Source: Corallincola holothuriorum (GTDB lineage: Bacteria; Pseudomonadota; Gammaproteobacteria; Enterobacterales; Neiellaceae). From it: a stretch of DNA of 64,000 nucleotides. The stretch covers positions 1 through 64,000 of the forward strand of contig NZ_QPID01000012.1 in the NCBI RefSeq assembly GCF_003336225.1. The letters are read 5' to 3'. Positions 20,454 through 29,831 of the stretch are shown piece by piece. Below the pieces are notes generated by a model. It was not told the origin of the DNA, made no database searches, and saw nothing but the letters and a program-made list of their open reading frames with translations. The first letter of the stretch is position 1; the number at the start of each line of letters is the position of its first letter. The translations under genes and the position numbers were made by a program.

Positions 20454-21520
20454 TGGCTAAAGCTCCTTAATGCTAGGCCGCAGGCAACAGCATATTTTGC
20501 TGCATCCGTTGTAATCGCTTCAGGGGCAATTTCTTCAGCCAATGTCATACCGCTAAAAGGGTTAGCCACGATGGTTTCCACACCTAACTCATCTGAAAGC
20601 AGTTGCACAATACCTTCAAGCTGTGCGGTACCACCGGCAAGAACTAAATTATCGACTTTATCGTAACCACTTGAGGTCGAAAAAATCTGAATAGTTCGTC
20701 GCAGCTGTTGAATTAACGATGTTTGAAACGGCGCCAACACTTCAAAAGTGTAGTTACGTGGAAGTTCGCCTGTTAGTTTCGCCGTTTCCGCTTCGGCATG
20801 TTCCATCCCGTAATAAGACATCAACGACTGAGTAAATTGCTCACCACCAAAGGCTTGCTCTCGGGTATACACAACCTGCCCATCTACGACAAAACTAAAG
20901 GTTGTCATATTTGAACCGATATCGACCACCGCAGTAACACTTTTCTCAGAGTAGCCTTCGAGCTGCCCCACCATCAATTCGACGCTGCGGCCCAGCGCGT
21001 AAGCCTCAACATCGATCACTTTAGCGCTGAAATTACCCTCTTCAAGAGCACTAACACGCGCTTCAACATTCTCTGTGCGAGAAGCGGTCAACAATACGTC
21101 TGCTTTGGTTGGATCTGCACGATTGGGACCAATGGTCTCGAAGTCTAAGCTCACTTCATCCAATGCGTACGGAATTAAGTTATCTGCTTCAATCCGGATC
21201 TGTTCTTCCATCTCATTGTCAGACAGAGCCGCATCCATGAAAATCACTTTAGTCATGACGGACGAGCCACTGACAGCAGCTGCCGCCAGGCGCACTTTTC
21301 TGTCAAAACGTTTGCGAAGTGTTTTAATCACTCCGCCAACAGCCTCGATGTCCTGAATCTCGTGATCTACAACCGCCCCTTTTGGTACCGGCATCTGAGC
21401 CACGCCATCCAATCTAAATCCGTCTGTTGTTTTAGATAACAACACGGCTTTGATTGAATTCGAGCCAATATCTATGCCGACCATCGGGGGGGTTTGCTGT
21501 TCTAAAAAGCCCTTCAGCAT
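20441..21520 (-). CDS. pilM: type IV pilus assembly ATPase-like protein PilM
   Basis: Cytoplasmic actin-like protein (FtsA-related fold) that docks on the PilN tail. It is 359 residues. Nucleotide-binding signatures are VGIDIGSNSIKAVLLSK at the N-terminus, TAVVDIGSNMTTFSFV in the middle and NLVLAGGTAQLEGI near the end. First gene of pilMNOPQ, divergent from mrcA across about 200 bases, the standard arrangement. Confidence 0.96.
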   Translation of the reverse strand: MLKGFLEQQTPPMVGIDIGSNSIKAVLLSKTTDGFRLDGVAQMPVPKGAVVDHEIQDIEAVGGVIKTLRKRFDRKVRLAAAAVSGSSVMTKVIFMDAALSDNEMEEQIRIEADNLIPYALDEVSLDFETIGPNRADPTKADVLLTASRTENVEARVSALEEGNFSAKVIDVEAYALGRSVELMVGQLEGYSEKSVTAVVDIGSNMTTFSFVVDGQVVYTREQAFGGEQFTQSLMSYYGMEHAEAETAKLTGELPRNYTFEVLAPFQTSLIQQLRRTIQIFSTSSGYDKVDNLVLAGGTAQLEGIVQLLSDELGVETIVANPFSGMTLAEEIAPEAITTDAAKYAVACGLALRSFSQWHI

Positions 21521-21717
21521 GACCCCTCGCCAAACTCCCTGAAAATAGAAAGATTGCTATTATGTTAATTTTTTGGTTCTGGCTGTTAGCATAGAACAGT
21601 TCGAGTCGCCATCCAACAGTAGAGTTCTCAAAACTATTCGTTATTTATGAGCGAGATCCCTATACTAGCCTTCTCTGATCACAGAAATGAAAATTAGTCC
21701 CCCTGGAGTCTGCCACC

Positions 21718-24288
21718 GTGAAGTGGATTAAATGGCTATCTATAGCATTCATCAGCTGCTTTTTGACCGGTACATTGGCTGTCATCGGCCTTTATTTTTA
21801 TATAGCGCCTGAATTACCCAATGTAGATACGTTAAAAACTATGCGCTTACAAACGCCAATGAAGGTTTATAGCGCTGACGGTCAATTACTATCCCAGTTT
21901 GGCGAAAAAAGACGAATTCCATTGGAAATGGAACAGATCCCGGAGACCATGGTTAATGCGTTTCTTGCGACGGAAGATTGGCGGTTTTATGACCATCCAG
22001 GCATCGATGTCATTGGTATAGCCCGCGCATTTACCTCTTTATTAATGACAGGTGAAAAGCGTCAAGGGGCAAGCACAATTACCATGCAGGTAGCACGTAA
22101 CTTTTTCCTCTCTCGGGAAAAAACATACATGCGAAAAATTAAAGAGATATTTCTCGCTTGGCATATTGAAGAACTTTTAACCAAAGACGAAATTCTCCAA
22201 CTTTATTTAAATAAAATCCCTTTGGGTTATCGTGCCCATGGTGTCGGCGCTGCTGCAGAAGTTTATTATGGCAAATCAGTTGATGAATTATCTCTAGCTC
22301 AGATTGCGGTTATTGCAGGCTTACCCAAAGCCCCCTCTTTACTAAACCCAATCCGTTCTCCTGAACGCGCCAAAGACAGAAGACATCACGTACTAAGGCG
22401 AATGCTAGAGGTCGGCGCAATTGATCAGGCTAGTTTCGCAGAAGCGGATGCGGCCCCCATCACTGGAAAATATCACGGCCCTCAAGTGGGTATTTACGCC
22501 CCCTATCTGTCAGAGATGGTTCGTCAGGAAATCATTAACCTGCTCGGCGAAGATGAGGCTTATACCGGCGGCTACAACGTTTATACAACAGTACAAAGCA
22601 AAGCACAGATAGCGGCTGAAAAGGCGGTTGTCGGGAATCTATTTGCTTATGATATTCGCCACGGCTACCGCGGTGCAGTGAAGCAGCTATGGCAGGACGG
22701 TTCAAATGCCCTTATCAGCTCAGACGAAGCGCAGCAAAACGACAGCGAGATAGCACCGATAAGCGAAGGCTGGACGACCGAGAAGATTTTCGATTATTTG
22801 GATGATGTCTCACCCGTCGGCGATCTGCTACCAGCGGTGGTTATTTCCGTATCGGAAACAACTGCGGAAGTCGCTGTTCGCGGCGGCTTGCTGAGTACCA
22901 TGCCATGGGAAGGGATGAACTGGGCACGCCCCTATATCTCTGATGAGCGCCAGGGAAAAGCACCGAAGACAGCAGCCGAAATAGTTAATCCTGGCGACCA
23001 GATCTGGATACGCACTCACGAAGAGGGAGAGTTGTCACTGGCTCAAGTACCAGAAGCCAACGCCGCACTTGTTGCACTCAATCCAAAAAACGGTGGCATC
23101 GAAGCTTTGGTCGGTGGCTTTAACTACCAGTTCAGCCAGTACAATCGGGTGACCCAGGCCAAGCGCCAGGTCGGCTCAAACATTAAGCCTTTTATCTACT
23201 CAGCCGCTCTTGAAGATAACTTCAGCTTAGCAAGCATCATTAATGACGCGCCCATCAACCAATGGGACTCCCGTCAGGGCACAGCATGGCGACCAAAGAA
23301 TTCACCGCCAGTCTACGAAGGGCCAACTCGACTGCGCGTCGCCTTGGCTAAATCGAAAAACGTTATCTCGGTGCGCTTGTTACGGGCGGTTGGACTTCAA
23401 GATCTACGCCGTTACCTGACGCGATTCGGCTTCGATATCAATGAATTACCCAGAAATGAATCTCTAGCCCTTGGTTCTGCGTCTCTGACGCCGATGGAGG
23501 TCGCCACAGCTTTTGCCGTCTTTGCCAACGGTGGCTTTCTCGTAGAGCCCTACCTGATCGATAAGATTGAAGACCCTCAGGGCAATATCATTTTTCAAAG
23601 TACCCCCAAAGTAGCCTGTAGCGATTGCGTGCCAATACCAAAACAGAACGCTGATGACGAGTTTCCAATTAGTCCTGCCACTCCGGTAGAGCCTGCGCAG
23701 CTAGCACCACGTGTTATCTCAGCCCAAAACGCATTCCTTGTCACCCAAGCACTAAACAGCGCGGTATGGGGAGGAGGCAGCTGGCGAGATGGTACGGGTT
23801 GGAACGGTACAGCCTGGCGCGCGGCCAGACAGCTGAAGCGCCGGGATATTGCAGGTAAAACAGGTACCACCAACGAAGCGAAAGACGCTTGGTTTTCCGG
23901 CTACAACAGTAACCTGGTTGCCACCTCATGGATCGGCTTTGACGATCATCAACGCAACCTAGGCGCTGCTTCACGTAATGCCAACATGGGCAAGGAGCAG
24001 ATCACGGGCAAGGAGTTTGGAGCAAAAACCGCGCTGCCCGCTTGGATTACTTTCATGCAAGCTAGCCTCAAAGGCCAAAAAGAGGCCAGAATGGCAACAC
24101 CGGAAGGGATCGTCAGTGTTCGTATCGATCGTGAAACAGGTAAGCTAGCGAGAAGAGCAGACCACACATCCAGATTCGAGTATTTCATCCAAGGCAGTGA
24201 ACCCACCACGTTTGCCGAAGCCACCCAAGACAATCCATTCGACAGTGATGATAGCTCTGACCAACAACGCTCTGAGGAACTGTTCTAA
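21718..24288 (+). CDS. mrcA: penicillin-binding protein 1A
   Basis: Bifunctional inner-membrane enzyme that polymerises and cross-links peptidoglycan. It is 856 residues. A membrane anchor (residues 7-27) precedes the glycosyltransferase domain (EDWRFYDHPGID, GASTITMQVARNFFLS), then the transpeptidase with the active serine in VGSNIKPFIYSA, the KSKN motif and KTGTTN. The start is GTG at 21718 behind CCTGGAG. Divergent from pilM as usual. No deletions seen. Confidence 0.97.
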   Translation: MKWIKWLSIAFISCFLTGTLAVIGLYFYIAPELPNVDTLKTMRLQTPMKVYSADGQLLSQFGEKRRIPLEMEQIPETMVNAFLATEDWRFYDHPGIDVIGIARAFTSLLMTGEKRQGASTITMQVARNFFLSREKTYMRKIKEIFLAWHIEELLTKDEILQLYLNKIPLGYRAHGVGAAAEVYYGKSVDELSLAQIAVIAGLPKAPSLLNPIRSPERAKDRRHHVLRRMLEVGAIDQASFAEADAAPITGKYHGPQVGIYAPYLSEMVRQEIINLLGEDEAYTGGYNVYTTVQSKAQIAAEKAVVGNLFAYDIRHGYRGAVKQLWQDGSNALISSDEAQQNDSEIAPISEGWTTEKIFDYLDDVSPVGDLLPAVVISVSETTAEVAVRGGLLSTMPWEGMNWARPYISDERQGKAPKTAAEIVNPGDQIWIRTHEEGELSLAQVPEANAALVALNPKNGGIEALVGGFNYQFSQYNRVTQAKRQVGSNIKPFIYSAALEDNFSLASIINDAPINQWDSRQGTAWRPKNSPPVYEGPTRLRVALAKSKNVISVRLLRAVGLQDLRRYLTRFGFDINELPRNESLALGSASLTPMEVATAFAVFANGGFLVEPYLIDKIEDPQGNIIFQSTPKVACSDCVPIPKQNADDEFPISPATPVEPAQLAPRVISAQNAFLVTQALNSAVWGGGSWRDGTGWNGTAWRAARQLKRRDIAGKTGTTNEAKDAWFSGYNSNLVATSWIGFDDHQRNLGAASRNANMGKEQITGKEFGAKTALPAWITFMQASLKGQKEARMATPEGIVSVRIDRETGKLARRADHTSRFEYFIQGSEPTTFAEATQDNPFDSDDSSDQQRSEELF

Positions 24289-24298
24289 ACAGATAAAC

Positions 24299-24333
24299 GG
24301 AGTGTGATCCCCTTAGTATCACACTCCCGTTTC
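24299..24333 (+). terminator. possible mrcA terminator
   Basis: GGAGTGTGAT pairs with ATCACACTCC around a nine-base loop, followed only by CGTTTC. The stem is strong but the T tract is poor. Confidence 0.5.
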
Positions 24334-24384
24334 ATAGGTTAGACTGCAGCCATGATTAAGCCTTGTTATTACTGCGCAGTTTAA

Positions 24385-25572
24385 ATGCTGAAGACAATTT
24401 CAATCGATCAGCTCAGAGCTGGTATGTATGTAGACGGTATTGCCAAACAAGCTGGCGGTAAGCATCACAACATAAAAAAAGCGGGCAAGGTGCCTAGCCA
24501 AAGTGTTGTTGATTTGATGCGTAAAAAAGGCGTGGTTGAAGTCGTTATCGATACCGATCGAGGCGACGATCTCCCTCAATCCCCAGTTCCTGCAAAACAA
24601 CCCAAAACAACACCAGATAAAGCGGAACAACATGGCAGTGCCAGTTTCGCTGACGAAATGGTAAAAGCAGAGAAACTCTATACCGAAGCCAGAGGACTAC
24701 AACAAAAAGCACTGGATGATATCGCAGCCGGTAAGACCCTTGAAATTAAGCCGATGGCAGAACTAACAGGATCATTCATCGATTCTGTGTTCCGCAATCA
24801 AGATGCATTGCTCTGCTTAACCCGCATCCGCGAAAAAGATTCTTATCTACTCGAACATTCCATCAATGTATCTATTCTGATGGCCGTGTTTGCTAAGCAT
24901 CTAAAATTAGATCGAAAAATAACCGATCAAATCTGCTTAGGTGCACTGCTCCATGATTTAGGCAAAATTAAAATCGCCGAAGAGGTGCTACATAAGCCGG
25001 GTAAATTAACTGCCGAAGAGTTTCAGTTAATGAAAAATCACGTGGTATATAGCCGGGATGTGGTCATTGAAAGCGGCGTTGAAGTTCCACGTTTAACCAT
25101 GGAAGTCATTATTCAACACCATGAGAAACTCAACGGCGGCGGCTACCCATATAAATTAACGGCCAATAAAATTTCAAAGTATGGTCGCATGGTGTCTATC
25201 GTCGACATATATGACGCACTAACGGCGGACCGTTGTTATAAGCGTGGCATGGTACCGAACGCAGCATTAGGGATCTTAAAAGGCTTATGTCCGGATCAAT
25301 TAGATGCCGACTTGGTACTAGAGTTTATTCGCTGCATGAGTATCTATCCGGTTGGCACTCTGGTGAAACTGGAAAGTGAAAAATTAGGCATTGTCACCAA
25401 AACTAATGAAAAAGAGCTCACTAAACCGCAAGTAAAAGTGTTTTACAGCGTCAAGTATCAGCATCATATTGACGTAGAATTTATCGATCTTGCAGACCCT
25501 AAATGCAATGAAAAGATCGCCTCCTGCGAAAAACCTGAGACCCATAAATTAGACATCCAAAAGTATTTCTAA
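24385..25572 (+). CDS. HD-GYP domain protein (c-di-GMP phosphodiesterase candidate)
   Basis: A 395-residue cytoplasmic protein with an N-terminal DUF3391-like segment (SIDQLRAGMYVDGI) and an HD-GYP domain from about 140 to 310. The metal-binding HD pair is at 190-191 (LLHDLGKIKI), the paired His at 245-246 and the GYP triad at 253-255. The family motif HHExxDGxGYP reads HHEKLNGGGYP here, with Asn250 instead of Asp. The remaining metal ligands look intact, so activity is likely but not assured. It stands alone between mrcA and amt. Confidence 0.85.
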   Translation: MLKTISIDQLRAGMYVDGIAKQAGGKHHNIKKAGKVPSQSVVDLMRKKGVVEVVIDTDRGDDLPQSPVPAKQPKTTPDKAEQHGSASFADEMVKAEKLYTEARGLQQKALDDIAAGKTLEIKPMAELTGSFIDSVFRNQDALLCLTRIREKDSYLLEHSINVSILMAVFAKHLKLDRKITDQICLGALLHDLGKIKIAEEVLHKPGKLTAEEFQLMKNHVVYSRDVVIESGVEVPRLTMEVIIQHHEKLNGGGYPYKLTANKISKYGRMVSIVDIYDALTADRCYKRGMVPNAALGILKGLCPDQLDADLVLEFIRCMSIYPVGTLVKLESEKLGIVTKTNEKELTKPQVKVFYSVKYQHHIDVEFIDLADPKCNEKIASCEKPETHKLDIQKYF

Positions 25573-25610
25573 TCACCAATCTTCGCGTTTCCCATACCTC
25601 CTTTTTGTTA

Positions 25611-25626
25611 TGGCACACATCCTGCT
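25611..25626 (+). promoter_or_regulatory. candidate sigma-54 promoter of amt
   Basis: TGGCAC-ACATC-CTGCT fits TGGCAC-N5-TTGCW with one mismatch and correct GG-N10-GC spacing. It implies a leader of about 180 bases before the amt start. Confidence 0.5.
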
Positions 25627-25757
25627 TTAGTTATTGAACTGTTCAGGTGCAAACCATAGCAGCCCAACAATCACAAACATAAGTGATTGATAAAAATAAT
25701 TAAATTTATAAAAGCGAAGCTAAGTTTCACTCCTTGCTCAACAAGGTGTGAAATTTT

Positions 25758-25774
25758 TGCACTTAATTGGCGCA
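25758..25774 (+). promoter_or_regulatory. candidate NtrC site before amt
   Basis: TGCACT-TAATT-GGCGCA matches the NtrC consensus TGCACC-N5-GGTGCA with two mismatches. A weaker TGAACT-GTTCA-GGTGCA is at 25635-25651 and a half site TGCACC at 25778. They lie downstream of the proposed sigma-54 promoter, which is unusual. Confidence 0.4.
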
Positions 25775-25816
25775 TTTTGCACCAATTGAATGCGCTCGAT
25801 TTAAACTGGAGGAATT

Positions 25817-27034
25817 GTGGAAGACATCAATAGCGCGGTGGAAACACTGCTTCAAAGTGCCGACACCCTATTTGTACTGGGCGGTGCCATCATGGTGCTG
25901 GCCATGCACGCCGGCTTTGCCTTTTTGGAAGTGGGTACCGTACGCGAAAAAAACCAGGTCAACGCCTTAGTGAAAATCATCACTGACTTCGGCGTTTCGA
26001 CATTAGGTTACTTTTTTGTTGGTTATTGGCTGGCTTATGGCGAGCACTTTTTCGCCAGTGCAGACACTTTAGCTGCAGACAACGGTTATCAGCTGGTCAA
26101 ATTTTTCTTCCTGCTGACTTTCGCTGCTGCCATCCCAGCCATTGTCAGTGGTGGCGTTGCCGAGCGTGCGCGCTTCTACCCCATGCTATTAGCTTCTCTG
26201 CTGTGTGTTTCTCTGCTCTATCCCACCTTTGAAGGTATGATCTGGAATGGTAATTATGGCTTCCAGACTTGGTTGGAACAGAGTTTTGGCGCCCAATTCC
26301 ACGATTTCGCAGGCTCCGTTGTGGTTCATGGTGTCGGCGGTTGGATCGCACTTGCTGCCATCATGTTGCTCGGTACTCGTCAAGGGCGTGTTAAAGGTGG
26401 CACCGTCGTTGGTTTCGCTCCCTCCAATATCCCTATGCTAGCGCTAGGTGCATGGGTTCTGACCGTAGGATGGTTTGGTTTTAATGTCATGTCTGCTCAG
26501 CAACTGACAGGTATATCAGGCCTCGTGGCATTGAACTCGCTGATGGCCATGGTTGGCGGTATTGTCGTTGCCATGCTGATGGGTAAAAACGACCCAGGCT
26601 TTATCCATAACGGTCCTTTAGCCGGCCTTGTGGCTGTTTGTGCAGGCTCGGACTTGATGCATCCTATCGGTGCACTGATCGTTGGCTCTGTTGCTGGCGG
26701 CTTATTCATCGTCGTCTTTACCTACCTGCAGAATCGCCGCCCGGATATCGATGACGTATTGGGTGTTTGGCCTTTGCACGGTTTATGCGGCGTTTGGGGC
26801 GGTATCGCTGCGGGCATCTTCGGTCTGGAAGCGCTTGGCGGCCTTGGCGGTGTAACCTTTATGAGCCAACTGATCGGCTCTATTACGGGGCTGGTTATTG
26901 CGCTGGTTGGCGGCTTCGTTATCTACGGGCTAGTTAAAACCATCATAGGTATTCGTCTGAGCCAAGAGGATGAATTCCAAGGCGCTGATTTAGCGATTCA
27001 CAAGATTAAAGCAATCAACTCCGAAGTGCCTTAA
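25817..27034 (+). CDS. amt: ammonium transporter
   Basis: Amt/MEP/Rh channel protein of 405 residues with eleven expected membrane helices. Characteristic segments are MHAGFAFLEVGTVREKN, GGVAERARFYPML, DFAGSVVVHGVGGWIALAA with the first pore His, and VWPLHGLCGVWGGIAAG with the second. The GTG start at 25817 lies behind GGAGGA. No glnK gene accompanies it. Sigma-54 and NtrC-like sequences upstream point to induction under nitrogen limitation. Confidence 0.94.
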   Translation: MEDINSAVETLLQSADTLFVLGGAIMVLAMHAGFAFLEVGTVREKNQVNALVKIITDFGVSTLGYFFVGYWLAYGEHFFASADTLAADNGYQLVKFFFLLTFAAAIPAIVSGGVAERARFYPMLLASLLCVSLLYPTFEGMIWNGNYGFQTWLEQSFGAQFHDFAGSVVVHGVGGWIALAAIMLLGTRQGRVKGGTVVGFAPSNIPMLALGAWVLTVGWFGFNVMSAQQLTGISGLVALNSLMAMVGGIVVAMLMGKNDPGFIHNGPLAGLVAVCAGSDLMHPIGALIVGSVAGGLFIVVFTYLQNRRPDIDDVLGVWPLHGLCGVWGGIAAGIFGLEALGGLGGVTFMSQLIGSITGLVIALVGGFVIYGLVKTIIGIRLSQEDEFQGADLAIHKIKAINSEVP

Positions 27035-27049
27035 CCTCTGCACTTAACA

Positions 27050-27083
27050 TGAAAAAGGGCATTCCGCGGAATGCCCTTTTTCG
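27050..27083 (+). terminator. amt terminator, bidirectional
   Basis: AAAAAGGGCATTCC-GC-GGAATGCCCTTTTT is an almost perfect palindrome with A and T flanks, between amt and the convergent GGDEF gene. Confidence 0.9.
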
Positions 27084-27139
27084 TGCTTACAATCTAATCA
27101 ATCAACCTAATGAGATGATGGATAGAGTGAAGCTTTTCG

Positions 27140-28384
27140 TTAGTCGTCAGTAATCACGAAGTTGCGACCCGCTTCTTTGGCCCGATAAAGATACTCATCC
27201 ACCCCTTGGTACATATTATCCAAACAACTGGATAGCTGGTTGGTAACTCCCGCGCTAAAGGTCACCTGAAGCTCTGTATCACCATACATAAAGGGTTGCT
27301 GCGCCACCATCAAACGAAAGCCTTCTAAAAGCTGATTGGCTTGATCGTTATTTAGGCCGGGCATCATGATACAAAACTCTTCACCGCCCATACGCGCGCA
27401 AATAAAACGAGGAAAGGCCTGCGTCATCTTAGATGCCAGTTGTCGTAACACCTCATCGCCAGCCTCATGGCCGTAGTTATCATTCAGTTGCTTGAAGTGA
27501 TCAATATCCAGCATCGCCAACGCCAATTGCTGACCTTTGGCAACCGCTTGCTCATGGTGCTTCCCACCTGTGGTGAAAAAGTAGCGGCGGTTATAGAGCT
27601 GAGTTAGATAATCCCTATTGGCTGCGTCCTGGATCGCCTGGATCAACTCCATCTCTTCCAGGTTATGCATTAAACGGCAGTGAAACTCTTCATGAAAGAA
27701 AGGCTTACGCAAGAAGTCATTGGCGCCATTTTTAATAAACTTGGCGGACAACGCACCGCTTTCAGTGGATGACAGGCCGATAATCACCAGTTCATGCTTA
27801 TCTTTTTCGGTGCGCACCTGCTTGACCAATTCGAACCCATCCATTTCAGGCATCGCATAGTCGGTGATCAGGATGCTGACATCGGGATGTTGAGCTAAGA
27901 CTTTCAGGGCTTCCTTACCATCTTTCGCTTCTAACACTTGGTATAAATGCTGCTGTAGCAAGCCTTTAATGAAACGGCGGGTAGTGCCGGAATCATCAGC
28001 GACCAGTACTTTAATATGACGATTTTTTTGCAAGCGACGCAGCAGCTTTACGACATAGTCGTAACTATGACGACTCTCTTTAACGACGTAATCCACTACT
28101 CCCATACTCAGCAAGCGCTCTCGCCGCTCATCATCATAACTACCGGTTAACACCACGGTAGGTATTTGACGATCAAGCACGAGTTCAACCACTTCACCAT
28201 TGGGCGCGTCAGGAAGATTCAGATCGACAACAGCGGCAAAAAACTCACCATCGCTATCAAGCTGTTCACGACAACTTGCTAAATCGGTTTGGGTTACAAC
28301 ATCAACATCCAGCCCCTGTAAGATCAAATGACGAATAATCTTCAGCACCATAGGGCTGTCTTCTACAACCAGGATCCGCTCCAT
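27140..28384 (-). CDS. REC-REC-GGDEF response regulator (diguanylate cyclase)
   Basis: A 414-residue PleD-like protein. The first receiver has its phosphoacceptor Asp54 in AVVDLNLPDA, the second Asp175 in ILITDYAMPEMDG. The GGDEF domain begins near DYLTQLYNRRYFF and keeps the active motif GGEEF at 333-337, so it should make c-di-GMP. The RxxD inhibitory site expected just upstream is not present (FPRFICARM), so product inhibition there is unlikely. It lies 67 bases downstream of a PilZ gene on the same strand. No histidine kinase is near. Confidence 0.92.
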   Translation of the reverse strand: MERILVVEDSPMVLKIIRHLILQGLDVDVVTQTDLASCREQLDSDGEFFAAVVDLNLPDAPNGEVVELVLDRQIPTVVLTGSYDDERRERLLSMGVVDYVVKESRHSYDYVVKLLRRLQKNRHIKVLVADDSGTTRRFIKGLLQQHLYQVLEAKDGKEALKVLAQHPDVSILITDYAMPEMDGFELVKQVRTEKDKHELVIIGLSSTESGALSAKFIKNGANDFLRKPFFHEEFHCRLMHNLEEMELIQAIQDAANRDYLTQLYNRRYFFTTGGKHHEQAVAKGQQLALAMLDIDHFKQLNDNYGHEAGDEVLRQLASKMTQAFPRFICARMGGEEFCIMMPGLNNDQANQLLEGFRLMVAQQPFMYGDTELQVTFSAGVTNQLSSCLDNMYQGVDEYLYRAKEAGRNFVITDD

Positions 28385-28451
28385 ATCCGTTATCTTCTCC
28401 AGATAAGTGAGAATACTTAAAACAGAATCAGTATGTGGTGCCTGTACCTGG

Positions 28452-28745
28452 CTAAACTACATCGAGGATCTCAAGCCCTAGCATGTAGCTCCCGTCCCCT
28501 TGGGGCGTACACCGAATCACTTTGGTCTTCGCATTGAGTGCAGGAACCATTTGGTCAGCGGCTTCAAGCCGTGCTTCCAGTTCCATATCTGCATCAATCA
28601 TTTCATCTACCGACACTGCCATCCCAGTTGCACTGAGGTTGATACAGGTTCCCTCATAACGAGAGTCCGTCGTCACTTGCGTTAATGTGACTTCAGCATT
28701 CACCATCATGCGGTAGAAATTTCTACGATCATCATGCGAGATCAT
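28452..28745 (-). CDS. PilZ domain protein
   Basis: A 97-residue single PilZ domain. The N-terminal DDRRNFYR gives the RxxxR motif and CINLSATGMAV gives N-x-S-x-x-G, so c-di-GMP binding is expected. It precedes the REC-REC-GGDEF gene by 67 bases on the same strand and is likely co-expressed, giving a synthase and a receptor side by side. AGGGAGG lies before the ATG. Confidence 0.85.
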   Translation of the reverse strand: MISHDDRRNFYRMMVNAEVTLTQVTTDSRYEGTCINLSATGMAVSVDEMIDADMELEARLEAADQMVPALNAKTKVIRCTPQGDGSYMLGLEILDVV

Positions 28746-28780
28746 CGCATCCTCCCTGTTTGGTTGCCTAACTTATTGGC

Positions 28781-29698
28781 TTATCCAGCGCTGTGAATAT
28801 AACCTCGCATTGCCTCTTTCACCACTTCCGAGCACAGATCTGAGAGCGGCGTACAGGTTCTGCTAATACCAGAGCCTTTTCGCCACAACATAACGATGTC
28901 CCGTGTTGGTTGCGGTGCGCTAAAATTAGCGTAGCAAAGGCCGTGGGATTTACCTGTTTCTGAACAGGCCAATAACGGCATTAATGTGATCCCCCTCCCC
29001 AAAGCCACCATATGACGTAAGGTTTCCAAGCTAGTCGCGCGAAAACTGGGATCCTCTTCCGCGCCAGCAGCAAAACAGACACCGAGCGCTTGATCCCGCA
29101 AACAGTGGCCATCTTCCAGCATCAGCACAGATTCACCCTGCAATTGCGCCAGCTGCAAGGAGGGCTGCTGCAACAGAGGGTGATCAAATGCGGCGGCGAG
29201 CAGCATTGGCTCCTGATAAAGCAGCCGGTCATCATATTTTTCCATCCCCGGCAATTTAGCCAGAATAAGCGCATCCAATTTGCCTTGTCCCAGTTGCTCC
29301 AACAACACCTCGGTTTGCAACTCATGCAATTCGACTCTTAGCGCTGGAAACTCTCTTTGCACCGCGGGTAGCAGGTGAGGCAAAAGATAAGGCGCCACCG
29401 TCGGTATCAGCCCCAGTCGCAATGTCGTCGCCATCGGATCACGCCAACGTTCGGCCTCATGTTTAACTTCGTCCACAGCTAACAATACCTGCCTTGCTTG
29501 AGCCACAATGGCCTCTCCAGCCGGCGTAAACATCATGCTGCGACGGCTGCGTTCCACCAGCTGCAGACCCAACTCATCTTCCAACTTACTTAGCTGGCCA
29601 CTGAGCGTGGGCTGACTGACATAGCAACTCGCGGCAGCGCGGCCGAAGTGGCCAGTATCATGTAATGCGATTAAGTACTGAAAATCTCTAATGTTCAT
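28781..29698 (-). CDS. oxyR: hydrogen peroxide sensor OxyR
   Basis: LysR-type regulator of 305 residues. The N-terminal helix-turn-helix is MNIRDFQYLIALHDTGHFGRAA with YVSQPTLSGQLSKLE. The redox cysteines are at positions 199 and 208 (EDGHCLRDQALGVCF), the same numbering as E. coli, followed by the conserved FRATSLETLRHMVALG. The ATG at 29698 aligns with the family; the frame is open further upstream but would run through the promoter. It is divergent from the peroxiredoxin gene, with an OxyR site between them. Confidence 0.96.
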   Translation of the reverse strand: MNIRDFQYLIALHDTGHFGRAAASCYVSQPTLSGQLSKLEDELGLQLVERSRRSMMFTPAGEAIVAQARQVLLAVDEVKHEAERWRDPMATTLRLGLIPTVAPYLLPHLLPAVQREFPALRVELHELQTEVLLEQLGQGKLDALILAKLPGMEKYDDRLLYQEPMLLAAAFDHPLLQQPSLQLAQLQGESVLMLEDGHCLRDQALGVCFAAGAEEDPSFRATSLETLRHMVALGRGITLMPLLACSETGKSHGLCYANFSAPQPTRDIVMLWRKGSGISRTCTPLSDLCSEVVKEAMRGYIHSAG

Positions 29699-29703
29699 CT
29701 TTA

Positions 29704-29740
29704 ATAGCCAAAACCTATCACTTAAATAAATATAAACGAT
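29704..29740. promoter_or_regulatory. OxyR binding site
   Basis: Four tetrads ATAG, CTAT, ATAA and CGAT, each separated by exactly seven bases, match the OxyR consensus ATAG-N7-CTAT-N7-ATAG-N7-CTAT at 14 of 16 defined positions. It begins six bases before the oxyR start codon and about 90 before the peroxiredoxin gene, so it can repress oxyR and activate the divergent gene. Confidence 0.8.
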
Positions 29741-29831
29741 TTCACCAATATAACAATCCCACCTATAGTTACTCCCGAAGCAAGCAATGACCCGGGCAAA
29801 ACGCCCCACAGATAATCAATTGGAGCACGAC

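Noticed and set aside
25768-25781. Second sigma-54 promoter before amt: TGGCGCATTTTGCA
   Set aside because: GG and GC are eight rather than ten bases apart, a spacing that sigma-54 does not tolerate well. The sequence is better explained as part of an NtrC-like palindrome.
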